The notes under the pieces are model-generated. The model made no database searches and was not told the DNA's origin. It saw only the letters and a program-made list of their open reading frames with translations. Position numbers and translations under genes: made by a program. Of a stretch of DNA of 54,945 bases, positions 43,830-52,131 are shown piece after piece (position 1 is the first letter of the stretch; every line of letters starts with the position of its first letter). Source of the stretch: Alphaproteobacteria bacterium (GTDB lineage: Bacteria; Pseudomonadota; Alphaproteobacteria; Micropepsales; Micropepsaceae); NCBI GenBank assembly GCA_016125165.1, contig WGMH01000012.1, forward strand, positions 1-54,945, given 5' to 3'.

Positions 43830-44486
43830 ATGACGATCGACTTCACCGTCAAACCACGCATGGAATGGCATTCCAAGCGGCCCTTCGCGATTGCACGCCT
43901 GCCAGTGGACTATGCGCATGACCTCGCGCGGCTGGCGCTGGAACGGGAAGAGCAGATCAAGGAACTTCCCGTGAGCAGAGGCTGGGAACATCGGGAAGCC
44001 GACAACCCGACGGGGTCGCGCTATCAGGCCTACAACGCGTTCCTGCTTTCGGCGCAATGCCTGCCGCTCTATTTCGCGTTGCGCGCCACCTTGAGCTTCT
44101 TCCTCCGCGAACTGCGCATGGCCGAGACATTCACCACCGTGACCTCGTGGTACAATGTGCATCGCGAAGGCCAGCGTCTGCAGCGGCATCTGCATGAGGC
44201 GCCGTTTATCGGCTCGTTTATCGCCTGGGGCGAAGGCAGCACGACAACGTACGGCCCATACCCCAAATCCAGCCCTTATGATCACGCCTTCAGCAATGTG
44301 GATGGTCACCTTCTGGTGACGCTAGGTCCTAGACACCACCACGAAGTTTCGGTGTGGCACGATCCGGACCATCCGCGCGTGAGCTATGCCTTCGACATCC
44401 ACAAATATGACACCATCCCGCACGACCGATATCCGCATGGCAGGCCCTTCATTCCACTGACCGGGCGAGGCTTCAGCGGCGTATGA
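43830..44486 (+). CDS. Hypothetical protein with 2OG-Fe(II) oxygenase-like features
   Basis: The ATG at 43830 follows GAGG by five bases and gives 218 residues; an in-frame ATG at 43803 is possible. The segment SWYNVHREGQRLQRHLH followed by FIGSFIAWGEG resembles the start of the double-stranded beta-helix in putative 2OG-Fe(II) oxygenases (an HxH-like pair before a beta strand). A later histidine-rich part (RHHHEVSVWHDPDHP) could supply the distal ligand. The match is weak and the function is not known. The gene interrupts the usual yebC-ruvC neighbourhood on the opposite strand. Confidence 0.5.
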   Translation: MTIDFTVKPRMEWHSKRPFAIARLPVDYAHDLARLALEREEQIKELPVSRGWEHREADNPTGSRYQAYNAFLLSAQCLPLYFALRATLSFFLRELRMAETFTTVTSWYNVHREGQRLQRHLHEAPFIGSFIAWGEGSTTTYGPYPKSSPYDHAFSNVDGHLLVTLGPRHHHEVSVWHDPDHPRVSYAFDIHKYDTIPHDRYPHGRPFIPLTGRGFSGV

Positions 44487-45318
44487 CGCGTTTCAGAAAC
44501 AGAATTGGCCGCGTGAGGAGCATGGAAAGCGCACTCACCACACGCTCCGCGAATTTCCATTCTCCGCCCAGATGCCAGCGGCGCAGGAAGCGCGGTACAG
44601 GCTGCGCGAACGCATAGCTGTGCCACGGCACATTGAGTACTTCGGGCGCGCCGCCATTTGTGAGGAGTGTTCCGTCGTAGCCCCAGAAATAGCGCGGCGC
44701 ACTATCAGCGTGACGGGCATCAAGCGCGATTTCGGCGATGCCAGCAGCCTCGGCGAGCGCCTTGTCCACGAAGACCAGGTTCATGCCCGCGAACGCCACC
44801 AGCCGGTAATCCCGCGCACGCGCGAATTTCCAGATGGTGAGCGCCCCGTTCCCCCAGTTGCGCCCTTTCGGGTTCACGAAGTCGATATCGAATGGAACGG
44901 TGACGTTGTATTCGATGATGACGACGCGTGCGCGAAATGTCTTGAGTGACATCCACACCGCCAGATCATCGGAATCGATGTCGATGGACAAAAGATCGGG
45001 CGTTTGCGGCGCGCCGGCGCGCGCCAGGATCGCTTCCAGCGCGTTTTCGCCCGAAGTCTCCACACGCGCATTCACCAGCGTGACGCCGGGAGCCGTGACG
45101 TTCGCCTTCAGCGCCGCAAATTTCTGCGCATCCGCTTCGATCAGAAGCCCGCGCCAGCCCCGGGCGATCAGATCACGCGAATTGGACAGGTGCACGCCAT
45201 CCCACGCGCCGAATTCCACGACGTAGCCGGATTCGATTGCGAGCCTGCCAAGAATATCCGCAAGGACCGCCGGTTCGGAGCGCCGCCGCGATTGCGAAGG
45301 AGCGGTGCCCCCAGACAC
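44473..45318 (-). CDS. FkbM-type SAM-dependent methyltransferase
   Basis: The 281-residue protein has a Rossmann-type SAM site (VVEFGAWDGVHLSNSRDLIARGWRG, then LIEADAQKFAAL) and DLLSIDIDSDDLAVW with VIIEYNVTV, the pattern of FkbM-family methyltransferases that act on sugars or small molecules. A basic amphipathic C-terminus (LLTRPILFLKRVIRR) may touch the membrane. It begins 2 bp after the yebC stop, so both share a transcript. The acceptor is unknown. Confidence 0.75.
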   Translation of the reverse strand: MSGGTAPSQSRRRSEPAVLADILGRLAIESGYVVEFGAWDGVHLSNSRDLIARGWRGLLIEADAQKFAALKANVTAPGVTLVNARVETSGENALEAILARAGAPQTPDLLSIDIDSDDLAVWMSLKTFRARVVIIEYNVTVPFDIDFVNPKGRNWGNGALTIWKFARARDYRLVAFAGMNLVFVDKALAEAAGIAEIALDARHADSAPRYFWGYDGTLLTNGGAPEVLNVPWHSYAFAQPVPRFLRRWHLGGEWKFAERVVSALSMLLTRPILFLKRVIRR

Positions 45319-45320
45319 CT

Positions 45321-46061
45321 TCAGACTTTCGCCATCAGCGCTTCGGATAGCTCATAATTGCCGAAGACATTCTGCACATCGTCGTGATCGTCGAGCGCAT
45401 CGAGCAGCTTGATGAGCTGTTCGCCTTTTTCATCGGGCACCGGCGTCATGGTCTGCGGCCGCCATTCGAGTTTCGCCGAAGCAGGCTCTCCGAACTTCCC
45501 CTCCAGCGCCTCACGCACCGCGCCGTAATCTTCGAGGCTGACGATGAACTCGTGCTCCTCTTCGCCGCTGATGCACTCATTCGCACCGGCTTCAATGGCG
45601 GCTTCGAGCATGGAATCATCGCTGCCCTTGTCCTTGGGGTAGGTGATGACGCCGACGCGGTCGAACATGAAGGCGACCGAATTGGGTTCGCCAAGCGCGC
45701 CGCCGAATTTGGAGAAGGCCGCGCGCACATCGCCGCCCGTGCGGTTGCGGTTGTCGGTCAGCGCTTCCACGATCAGCGCCACGCCACCGGGGCCATAGCC
45801 TTCGTAACGCACCTCTTCGATGTTCTCCGCATCACCGCCCGTGGCCTTGCTGATGGCGCGCTGGATGTTGTCCTTCGGCATGGACTGCGCCTTGGCGGCG
45901 ATGATCGCGGCGCGCAGACGCGGATTGTGATCCGGATCGGGCATGCCCTGCTTCGCCGACACGGTGATTTCGCGCGCGAGCTTGGAGAAGATCTTGGAGC
46001 GCTCCTTATCCTGGCGCCCCTTGCGATGCATGATGTTCTTGAACTGGGAATGACCGGCCAT
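45321..46061 (-). CDS. yebC: YebC/PmpR-family protein (TACO1-like)
   Basis: The 246-residue protein begins [19 protein letters not shown] and continues [18 protein letters not shown], the family's N-terminal signature, with [22 protein letters not shown] in the middle. YebC proteins act in transcription control in some bacteria, and recent work links them to ribosomes at proline stretches. They usually sit just before ruvC, as here, although two genes now lie between. Confidence 0.95.
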   Translation of the reverse strand: MAGHSQFKNIMHRKGRQDKERSKIFSKLAREITVSAKQGMPDPDHNPRLRAAIIAAKAQSMPKDNIQRAISKATGGDAENIEEVRYEGYGPGGVALIVEALTDNRNRTGGDVRAAFSKFGGALGEPNSVAFMFDRVGVITYPKDKGSDDSMLEAAIEAGANECISGEEEHEFIVSLEDYGAVREALEGKFGEPASAKLEWRPQTMTPVPDEKGEQLIKLLDALDDHDDVQNVFGNYELSEALMAKV

Positions 46062-46200
46062 GTGCGTCTGACTTTTTGGGAACGGCCGTGAGATAGCCGC
46101 TGGAACGGGACCGGTTCAAGGGGGCCGCCCACCGCCCGGCTTGCCATGCCCGCGCCCATCGCCAAGAGTGCCCCGCTTTTTTAGCCCGAAGGGGGAGCGC

Positions 46201-47667
46201 TTGAGCACGAACCGGATCGAAGACGCCGAAGACCTGGCCATGGCCGCCGAAGTGAAATCGGGCGCGGCCGTGCGCTCGCCCCTGGAGGAATTCCAGGAGG
46301 GGTCAAGGCGGCAGACCACTTTCTTCGGCCATCCGCCAGGCCTCGGCTGGCTTTCGGCGACCGAGGTATGGGAACGCTTTTCCTATTACGGCATGCAGGC
46401 GCTGCTGGTGCTCTACATGACGCACTATCTCTTCACGCCGGAGCATATCGGCAATGTGTGGGGCTTTCAGCCATTCTCCGCCGCGATTCAATCCGTATAC
46501 GGACCGCTTTCGCCGCAGGCGCTCGCCAGCGCGATCTTCGGCCTCTATGCGGGCTGCGTATATCTGACACCGATCCTTGGCGGCCTTCTGGCCGACCGCG
46601 TTTTGGGACGTACCAACACCATCACCATCGGCGCATCGCTGATGGCGCTCGGTCACTTCCTGATGGCGTTCGAGGCAAGCCTGCTTCCGGCGCTTTTGTG
46701 CCTGCTGCTGGGCGTCGGCTGCTTCAAAGGCAACATGGCGGCGCAGGTGGGCGATCTTTACGGTCCCGACGATCAGCGCCGTGCCGACGGCTTCATGATC
46801 TATTTCCTCGGCATCCAGATCGCGGTGATCGTTTCGCCGCTGGTGTGCGGCACGCTGGGCGAAACGGTGGGCTGGCATTGGGGCTTCGGCGCGGCGGGCG
46901 TCGGCATGGTGATCGGTCTTGCAATCTATCTCATTGGCCGCCCGAAACTTCCCCCCGAACCACGTGCCTCCAAAGGACAGGCAGCGGCACGGCCGCCATT
47001 GACGCGCAAGGATGTTGGCGTCGTCGTGATACTGATATTCCTGCTTCCGGTGCTCGCGCTTTCACTCGTGAGCAATCAGGAAATCTTCAATGCCTATCTC
47101 GTGTGGGCCGAGAAGAACTTCCAGCTCGTGTTCTTCGGCAAGACGATGCCGATCACATGGATGCTTTCCGTGGATGCGTTCGTTTCCACCGCGCTGATGG
47201 CGGCGGTAATCGCGTTCTGGCGCTGGTGGTCCACGCGCTGGACCGAACCGGACGAACTGACGAAGATCGCCATCGGCACATCCATCAGTGCTTTCGCGCC
47301 GGTGGTGCTGGCGGCGGCCTCGTGGATGGTGGCGCAAACCGGCCAGCCCGTTTCCATCGTATGGGCCTTCGCGTTCCACATCGTGAACGACCTCGGCTTC
47401 TCGATGGTGCTGCCGGTGGGCCTCGCGCTTTACTCGCGTGCCGCGCCGAAGGGCCTCGGTGGCGTGATGATCGCGATCTACTATCTGCATCTGTTCATCG
47501 GGAACATGCTGATCGGCTACATCGGCGGACTTCTGGAGAAGATGAGCGCCGTGAATTTCTGGCTGATGCATTCCGGCATGATGGCGATTGCAGTGGTGAT
47601 CCTGTTCGTGGTGCGCCTGCTTTTCGGACGGATGCTGGCCCCGGCCTATGGCGAGGCAGCGGCCTGA
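46201..47667 (+). CDS. POT-family proton-dependent peptide transporter
   Basis: The protein is 488 residues from the TTG at 46201, which follows AAGGGGGAG; an ATG at 46240 is the alternative. It carries the POT signature ATEVWERFSYYGMQALLVLYM (ExxERF on helix 1) and TPILGGLLADRVLGR in the loop 2-3 region, with about fourteen hydrophobic segments. Such carriers import di- and tripeptides with protons. No regulator is adjacent. It stands alone between yebC and ahpC. Confidence 0.9.
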   Translation: MSTNRIEDAEDLAMAAEVKSGAAVRSPLEEFQEGSRRQTTFFGHPPGLGWLSATEVWERFSYYGMQALLVLYMTHYLFTPEHIGNVWGFQPFSAAIQSVYGPLSPQALASAIFGLYAGCVYLTPILGGLLADRVLGRTNTITIGASLMALGHFLMAFEASLLPALLCLLLGVGCFKGNMAAQVGDLYGPDDQRRADGFMIYFLGIQIAVIVSPLVCGTLGETVGWHWGFGAAGVGMVIGLAIYLIGRPKLPPEPRASKGQAAARPPLTRKDVGVVVILIFLLPVLALSLVSNQEIFNAYLVWAEKNFQLVFFGKTMPITWMLSVDAFVSTALMAAVIAFWRWWSTRWTEPDELTKIAIGTSISAFAPVVLAAASWMVAQTGQPVSIVWAFAFHIVNDLGFSMVLPVGLALYSRAAPKGLGGVMIAIYYLHLFIGNMLIGYIGGLLEKMSAVNFWLMHSGMMAIAVVILFVVRLLFGRMLAPAYGEAAA

Positions 47668-47738
47668 CGCCAACAACCTGATCGGGCCTCATTTCGGACC
47701 GTGCGGCGGCGCGCCACACGGAGAGACCGTCTGTCCCC

Positions 47739-47766
47739 TTGACATATTCTAGAATTATTCTAAATC
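47739..47766 (+). promoter_or_regulatory. ahpC promoter with Irr/Fur-superfamily-like palindrome
   Basis: A perfect -35 TTGACA (47739-47744) is followed after 16 bases by a weak -10 TAAATC. The spacer holds TCTAGAA-TTA-TTCTAAA (47748-47764), an inverted repeat that fits the TTTAGAA-N3-TTCTAAA form recalled for the alphaproteobacterial iron/heme regulator Irr. Binding there would block polymerase, linking ahpCD to iron or peroxide state. The identity of the regulator is inferred. Confidence 0.5.
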
Positions 47767-47823
47767 TTACTCGCAGATACGAACTGCCCCAAACCGGGGC
47801 CAACCGCAGGAGTTCATATAGTC

Positions 47824-48360
47824 ATGCTGACCGTCGGCGACCGTTTCCCCGATTTTGCCCTCAAGGGCGTCGTTTCCACAGATCCCAAGACCGCCTTCCG
47901 CGATTTCACGCAGGACGGCGATGTCTCCAAGTGGAAGCTCGTCTTCTTCTGGCCAAAGGATTTTACCTTCGTCTGCCCCACCGAGATTGCCGGCTTCGGC
48001 CAGCTGAACGGCGACTTCAAGGATCGCGACACGGTGATCTATGGCGTCTCCACAGACAGCGAATTCGTGCACCTGGCCTGGCGGCAGAACCATGCCGATC
48101 TGAAGGACCTGCCGTTCCCGATGCTGGCAGACATCAACAAGGATCTTTCCCGCGCGCTCGGCATTCTGGATGCGGAAGGCGTCGCCAAGCGCGCCACGTT
48201 CCTGGTCGATCCGGACGGCATCATCCGCTTCGCTTACGTGACGGACATGAGCGTGGGCCGCAATCCGCAGGAAGTGCTGCGTGTGCTCGATGCGCTGCAG
48301 ACCGACGAGCTTTGCCCCTGCAACTGGCAGAAGGGCGAAGAGGTTTTGAAGGCGGCCTAA
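47824..48360 (+). CDS. ahpC: Peroxiredoxin AhpC (mycobacterial type)
   Basis: AhpC reduces peroxides and peroxynitrite. The 178-residue protein has the peroxidatic cysteine at about position 51 in FTFVCPTEIAGF and a C-terminal ELCPCNWQKGE with two cysteines (about 164 and 166). This matches the three-cysteine AhpC of mycobacteria that is recharged by AhpD rather than AhpF. ahpD follows, confirming the pairing. AGGAG lies about 12 bases before the start. Confidence 0.93.
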   Translation: MLTVGDRFPDFALKGVVSTDPKTAFRDFTQDGDVSKWKLVFFWPKDFTFVCPTEIAGFGQLNGDFKDRDTVIYGVSTDSEFVHLAWRQNHADLKDLPFPMLADINKDLSRALGILDAEGVAKRATFLVDPDGIIRFAYVTDMSVGRNPQEVLRVLDALQTDELCPCNWQKGEEVLKAA

Positions 48361-48444
48361 TTAATCGCCTTCGGCTCCGCGGGCTCCAAGCCCCCTCCGG
48401 CCAGCGGAGCCACTTCTCCCTCACACATCGCACAGGTAAGCCCC

Positions 48445-48996
48445 ATGTCATTCGACACCCTCAAAGAGCGCATTCCCGAATACGCCAAGGACCTGAAACT
48501 CAACCTCTCTTCGCTGGCCGCCGAACCCTCGCTGAACGAACAGCAGCGCGCGGGATGTTTCGTTGCCTGCGCCATGGCCGCGCGCAACACCGACGTGACG
48601 CAGGCGATTGAATCGGAATTCGCCGGCAAACTTTCGGCCGAAGCGCTGAATGCCGCGCGCGCCGCCGGCGCGATCATGGGCATGAACAATATCTATTACC
48701 GCTTCACGCATCTGGCCTCTTCGCCCGATTACCGCTCGCTGCCCGCACGGCTGCGCATGAACGTGATCGGCAAGCCAGGCGTCGAGAAAACCGATTTCGA
48801 GCTTTGGTCGCTCGCGGTTTCCGCCATCAATGGCTGCGGCATGTGCATTGATGCGCATGAGAAAATCCTGCGCGACGCGGGCATGACCGCCGAACAAATT
48901 CAGGCGGCGGTGCGCATCGCCTCCGTGGTGCATGCGGTTGCCTGCGTGATGGACCACGAAACGCAACGCGGCGGCGCCATGCTGCAGGCGGCCTGA
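48445..48996 (+). CDS. ahpD: Alkyl hydroperoxide reductase AhpD
   Basis: The 183-residue helical protein has the CxxC-H catalytic motif [16 protein letters not shown] (about residues 131-146) and an upstream glutamate in the proton-relay region, as in M. tuberculosis AhpD. It passes electrons from a lipoyl or thioredoxin-like donor to AhpC. The gene is 84 bp after ahpC on the same strand and ends in a strong hairpin. Confidence 0.93.
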   Translation: MSFDTLKERIPEYAKDLKLNLSSLAAEPSLNEQQRAGCFVACAMAARNTDVTQAIESEFAGKLSAEALNAARAAGAIMGMNNIYYRFTHLASSPDYRSLPARLRMNVIGKPGVEKTDFELWSLAVSAINGCGMCIDAHEKILRDAGMTAEQIQAAVRIASVVHAVACVMDHETQRGGAMLQAA

Positions 48997-49014
48997 TTTC
49001 GACGTTTGAAAATG

Positions 49015-49040
49015 CCCTCTCTCCGGAACCGGAGAGAGGG
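49015..49040. terminator. Bidirectional terminator between ahpD and the YjhX gene
   Basis: A perfect 12-bp stem (CCCTCTCTCCGG, AA, CCGGAGAGAGGG) lies 18 bp after the ahpD stop and 5 bp from the stop of the convergent gene, serving both transcripts. T-rich flanks are short. Confidence 0.65.
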
Positions 49041-49045
49041 TGTCT

Positions 49046-49303
49046 TCATCTGTTGTCGAGTTGCGCGCGCACTGAGGCGAGACCCAGCCGCGTGATGCGG
49101 TAGGGGTGGCCGTTGTGGCTTGCGATCAGCCTTCGCCGCTTCAGCTTCTTGAAGAGCGGCAGCGTGCAGTCCGAGAGGCGATAGCCCTCGCGGCTATAGC
49201 AATCGATTTCCACGATGCGCCCGGTTTCGTCGCGTGTGTGTTTGATGAATCCGCCCTGCGCGAGCACGTGCAGGACGCGTTGTTCCAGCCTGGAAATGTT
49301 CAA
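49046..49303 (-). CDS. yjhX: YjhX-family (UPF0386) protein
   Basis: The 85-residue protein [18 protein letters not shown], with [23 protein letters not shown] and a C-terminal [16 protein letters not shown], closely follows the YjhX/UPF0386 pattern. E. coli YjhX has been described as a toxin that inhibits topoisomerase I, paired with YjhQ, an acetyltransferase-like antitoxin. No partner is adjacent here; many alphaproteobacterial copies are solitary, so toxicity is not assumed. The fold looks like a winged helix. Confidence 0.85.
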   Translation of the reverse strand: MNISRLEQRVLHVLAQGGFIKHTRDETGRIVEIDCYSREGYRLSDCTLPLFKKLKRRRLIASHNGHPYRITRLGLASVRAQLDNR

Positions 49304-49487
49304 GGTGATGTCTTCCGTTCAGCCATGACCGGAGCGGGCGCAATTGCACCCTGCTCTCGCGTGCGGCTTCGCGGCGAAAACGCGAAGCCTTAACGGCTGA
49401 CGGCAATTCCTGACATCGATACCCCCGTGCGGGTGAACGGCTTCGTTATGCCCGACCCCGCGTCAGCTGCCAAGATATGGCGCAGTG

Positions 49488-50321
49488 TCATTTGGTGACG
49501 GGTATCCAGATTGTCACACCGCCATTGCCAGTACGCGGATCGAACGTCTCATTGTGACGTTCAAAGCCGGGCGTTTCGGCGGGCCTGTATCCGCTCTTCG
49601 GAAACCAGCCGTTCCAGATGGCGCTGTAGGTTTCGCGCATCTCGGTGACATGACCATCATGCGCGAAGACAACGTAGCGCGCCGGTGCGATCGTAATTTC
49701 CATAAGCCCCTTCGGCAGTTTTCCGAAGCGGGACACTTCAGTGGCACAAACATAGATCAGGCCGCCATCTTCGGACCGCATGTTCACGCCGACCGGAATG
49801 CCCGGCCTTCTGTGCTCGATCTGCTGGCAGGGTCCGCTCATGAAACGCTGCCATTGCGCCGGAATTTCGTGAACATCGCCAGACTCGCGCCGAGCCGGAA
49901 GGCCCACAAAATGCATCTCGCCCAAATCTTCGAAACGCGGTTCCGGTAACTTCATGGCTTTCATCTCCAGATGACGAATCGCATCGACCAATGCGAGGCC
50001 CGCAATGGATTCGGATTTGCGCACCTCTTCGGGCGTCTTGCCGAATTGCCCCTTAAAGGCGCGACTGAAGGCTTCGTGACTCTGATATCCGGTGTCGAGA
50101 GCGACCCCCAGAATGTCCGAGGCGCCGGACGCAAGCGCATAGGCCGCCTCCGTCAGCCGACGCCCGCGCACATATTCCATGACCGAGCGGCCCGTCGCAT
50201 CGCCGAATGCATGCGCGAGGTGGAAGCGCGACACATCGCAGGCCTTTGCAATCTCGCCCTGCGTCAGCTCACGCATGAGGTTGCGTTCGATCACGAACAG
50301 CGCCCTGTTCACCACGCTCAT
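49488..50321 (-). CDS. AraC-family regulator with GyrI-like effector domain
   Basis: The 277-residue protein starts with two AraC helix-turn-helix motifs (GEIAKACDVSRFHLAHAFGDATG and VALDTGYQSHEAFSRAFKGQFGKTPEE). A C-terminal GyrI/BmrR-like ligand domain follows (about 125-277, with ARYVVFAHDGHVTEMRETYSAIWNGWFP). This is the Rob/SoxS-like architecture for sensing lipophilic or drug compounds. It lies alone and its targets are unknown. Confidence 0.87.
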   Translation of the reverse strand: MSVVNRALFVIERNLMRELTQGEIAKACDVSRFHLAHAFGDATGRSVMEYVRGRRLTEAAYALASGASDILGVALDTGYQSHEAFSRAFKGQFGKTPEEVRKSESIAGLALVDAIRHLEMKAMKLPEPRFEDLGEMHFVGLPARRESGDVHEIPAQWQRFMSGPCQQIEHRRPGIPVGVNMRSEDGGLIYVCATEVSRFGKLPKGLMEITIAPARYVVFAHDGHVTEMRETYSAIWNGWFPKSGYRPAETPGFERHNETFDPRTGNGGVTIWIPVTK

Positions 50322-50403
50322 CGGTTCATCCCGTTGCCATTGACGAAACGATCCTAGCGCAGGCCATCCCTGCCTGCTTGATCGCGATTGCGGTACGCGG
50401 ATG

Positions 50404-51213
50404 TTACTCGGGGAGCGCCTGCTTCAACCGGCCGCCGACGCGCACGGGTTCGATACGCGTGGCAAAACCCTTCGCATTGGTTTCGACGAACACGCCGCAC
50501 ACGGTTGCGGGACCGAGTGCGGGCGTAAAGCGGCCGCCGCTCATCTTCGAAGTGAAGCGCTGGATAGGTTCATGCTTTTCCATGCCGATGACGGAATCAT
50601 AGTCCGCGCAGGCGCCGGCATCGGTCTGATAGGCGGTGCCGCCCGGAAAGATTTGCGCATCCGCCGTCGGCACATGTGAGTGAGTGCCGACGACCAGGCT
50701 GGCGCGGCCATCGCAGAAGTGGCCCATCGCCATTTTCTCGGATGTGGCTTCGGCATGCATGTCCACCACAATGGCGTCCGCGCCTTCGCCAAGCGGGCAG
50801 GCGGCGAGCTCGCGTTCAACGGCTGCGAAGGGATCATCCTGCGGTTCCATGAACACGCGGCCGAGCGGATTGATCACGAGCACGTTCTGCCCGTTCTTCG
50901 CCTGATAGAGATTGGCACCACGGCCCGGCGTTCCCGGCGGCAGATTGCAGGGGCGGAGCACGCGATCCTCGTCGCCGATGAAGGTGACGATCTCGCGCTG
51001 GTCAAACCAGTGATTGCCGGTGGTGATGCAGTCGACGCCGAGTGCGAACATCTCGTTGGCGATGGCTTTGGTGACGCCGAATCCGCCCGCAAGGTTTTCA
51101 CCATTGACGATGGTGAAATCGATGGAAAGGCGCTGGCGCAGCTTCGGAAGTTCCGCCGCCACAGCCTCGCGGCCCGCCTTGCCCACAATGTCGCCGAGAA
51201 AAAGGATGCGCAT
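50404..51213 (-). CDS. ymdB: YmdB-type metallophosphoesterase (2',3'-cyclic nucleotide phosphodiesterase family)
   Basis: The 269-residue protein has all metal-binding motifs of the family: FLGDIVGKAGR, VNGENLAGGFG, TTGNHWFDQ, DMHAEATSEK and VGTHSHVPTADAQIFPGGTAYQTDAG. Bacillus YmdB hydrolyses 2',3'-cAMP and affects motility and biofilm choice. In Alphaproteobacteria it often follows the folate cyclo-ligase gene, as here (3 bp gap), which indicates co-transcription. Confidence 0.9.
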   Translation of the reverse strand: MRILFLGDIVGKAGREAVAAELPKLRQRLSIDFTIVNGENLAGGFGVTKAIANEMFALGVDCITTGNHWFDQREIVTFIGDEDRVLRPCNLPPGTPGRGANLYQAKNGQNVLVINPLGRVFMEPQDDPFAAVERELAACPLGEGADAIVVDMHAEATSEKMAMGHFCDGRASLVVGTHSHVPTADAQIFPGGTAYQTDAGACADYDSVIGMEKHEPIQRFTSKMSGGRFTPALGPATVCGVFVETNAKGFATRIEPVRVGGRLKQALPE

Positions 51214-51216
51214 GAT

Positions 51217-51777
51217 CTAGCCAAACTGCCTGATGCCGCGCTCGGATACCAGAAATTCAAGCCTCTGATCGCTCGCGTCGCTGGGGATGGCGTCCACTTC
51301 CTGCCCGGCAAAGGCAACGCCGATGACGGTGACGGATTTCTCGCGACGCAATTGGGCGAGCGTGCGGTCGTAATAGCCGCCGCCGTAACCCAAGCGGTTG
51401 CCCTTGGCGTCGAAGGCCAGGAGCGGGACCAAGAGCACGTCGGGCGTGGCGCGCGGCCAGTGCGGTTTCGGCTCGGGAATGTTGTAGGCGCCGAGCGCCA
51501 TCTCCTCGCCATCGATGCGAACGTGAAAATGGAGCGGGTGCGCCTTCTCGTGCACACGCGGATAGCAGATCTCGTGTCCGCGAGCCGCAAGCTCGGCAAG
51601 CAGAAGGCTCGGATCAGCCTCGCCCGGCAGGGCCATGTAGCCCGCAACAATGGCATGGGGTGCAAGCCGAAGTGCGTCGGCATGACGCGCAAGGCTGAGC
51701 GCCAGGTCCGGTCTGGCTGCGGCCAATTCGTCCCTTCGGACGCGCGCCTGTTTTCGCATCGCGATTTTGGAATTCAT
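51217..51777 (-). CDS. fau: 5-formyltetrahydrofolate cyclo-ligase
   Basis: The enzyme converts 5-formyl-THF to 5,10-methenyl-THF with ATP. From the ATG at 51777 (MNSKIAMRKQAR) the protein has 186 residues and the signature GNRLGYGGGYYDRTLAQL near residue 130, with MALPGEADPSLLL and CYPRVHEK earlier. The open frame upstream is the 6S RNA locus and not coding. The 6S-RNA-fau order is widely conserved and linked to stationary-phase folate control. Confidence 0.92.
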   Translation of the reverse strand: MNSKIAMRKQARVRRDELAAARPDLALSLARHADALRLAPHAIVAGYMALPGEADPSLLLAELAARGHEICYPRVHEKAHPLHFHVRIDGEEMALGAYNIPEPKPHWPRATPDVLLVPLLAFDAKGNRLGYGGGYYDRTLAQLRREKSVTVIGVAFAGQEVDAIPSDASDQRLEFLVSERGIRQFG

Positions 51778-51786
51778 TCTGCCCGC

Positions 51787-51985
51787 GTGGGTTGAGGCGG
51801 TGGACGGGACCGCTACCACCGTTGGTACTGGATCCTCACGGGCCTGCAAGTGCAGGTGGGCGCCATATGCCCGGAACCACGGTTCCGGACAGGGACAGCT
51901 CCCGGTGAGTACCATTAAGGCCCCTGGGCATCGCTAACCTGACGCGAGGAGCAGTACCCGTCCGCTGGCGAACGTAGGCACCCAC
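51787..51985 (-). ncRNA. ssrS: Probable 6S RNA
   Basis: The 354 bp between fau and the next gene hold no good reading frame but much structure. On the minus strand, GTGGGTGCC near 51985 can pair with ACCCAC at 51787-51792 to close an RNA of about 200 nt. Inner complementary arms include GGAACCGTGGTTCC (51876-51889). Location directly upstream of fau, with zapA further on, is the classic position of 6S RNA, which binds RNA polymerase. Ends are approximate and the central bubble was not modelled. Confidence 0.5.
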
Positions 51986-52131
51986 CCTGCTGCCCGCAAG
52001 ACAAGACCGCGAACAATTGTCTGCTGAAAGTTCCGCGGGGTTCTTAACGGACCGCCACACGGCTGTTACGTTGGGGGACCAGAGTTAAGGTTTATAAGGC
52101 CCGAAGGGCCGGTAGCGTGGGGGTTTGAGCG

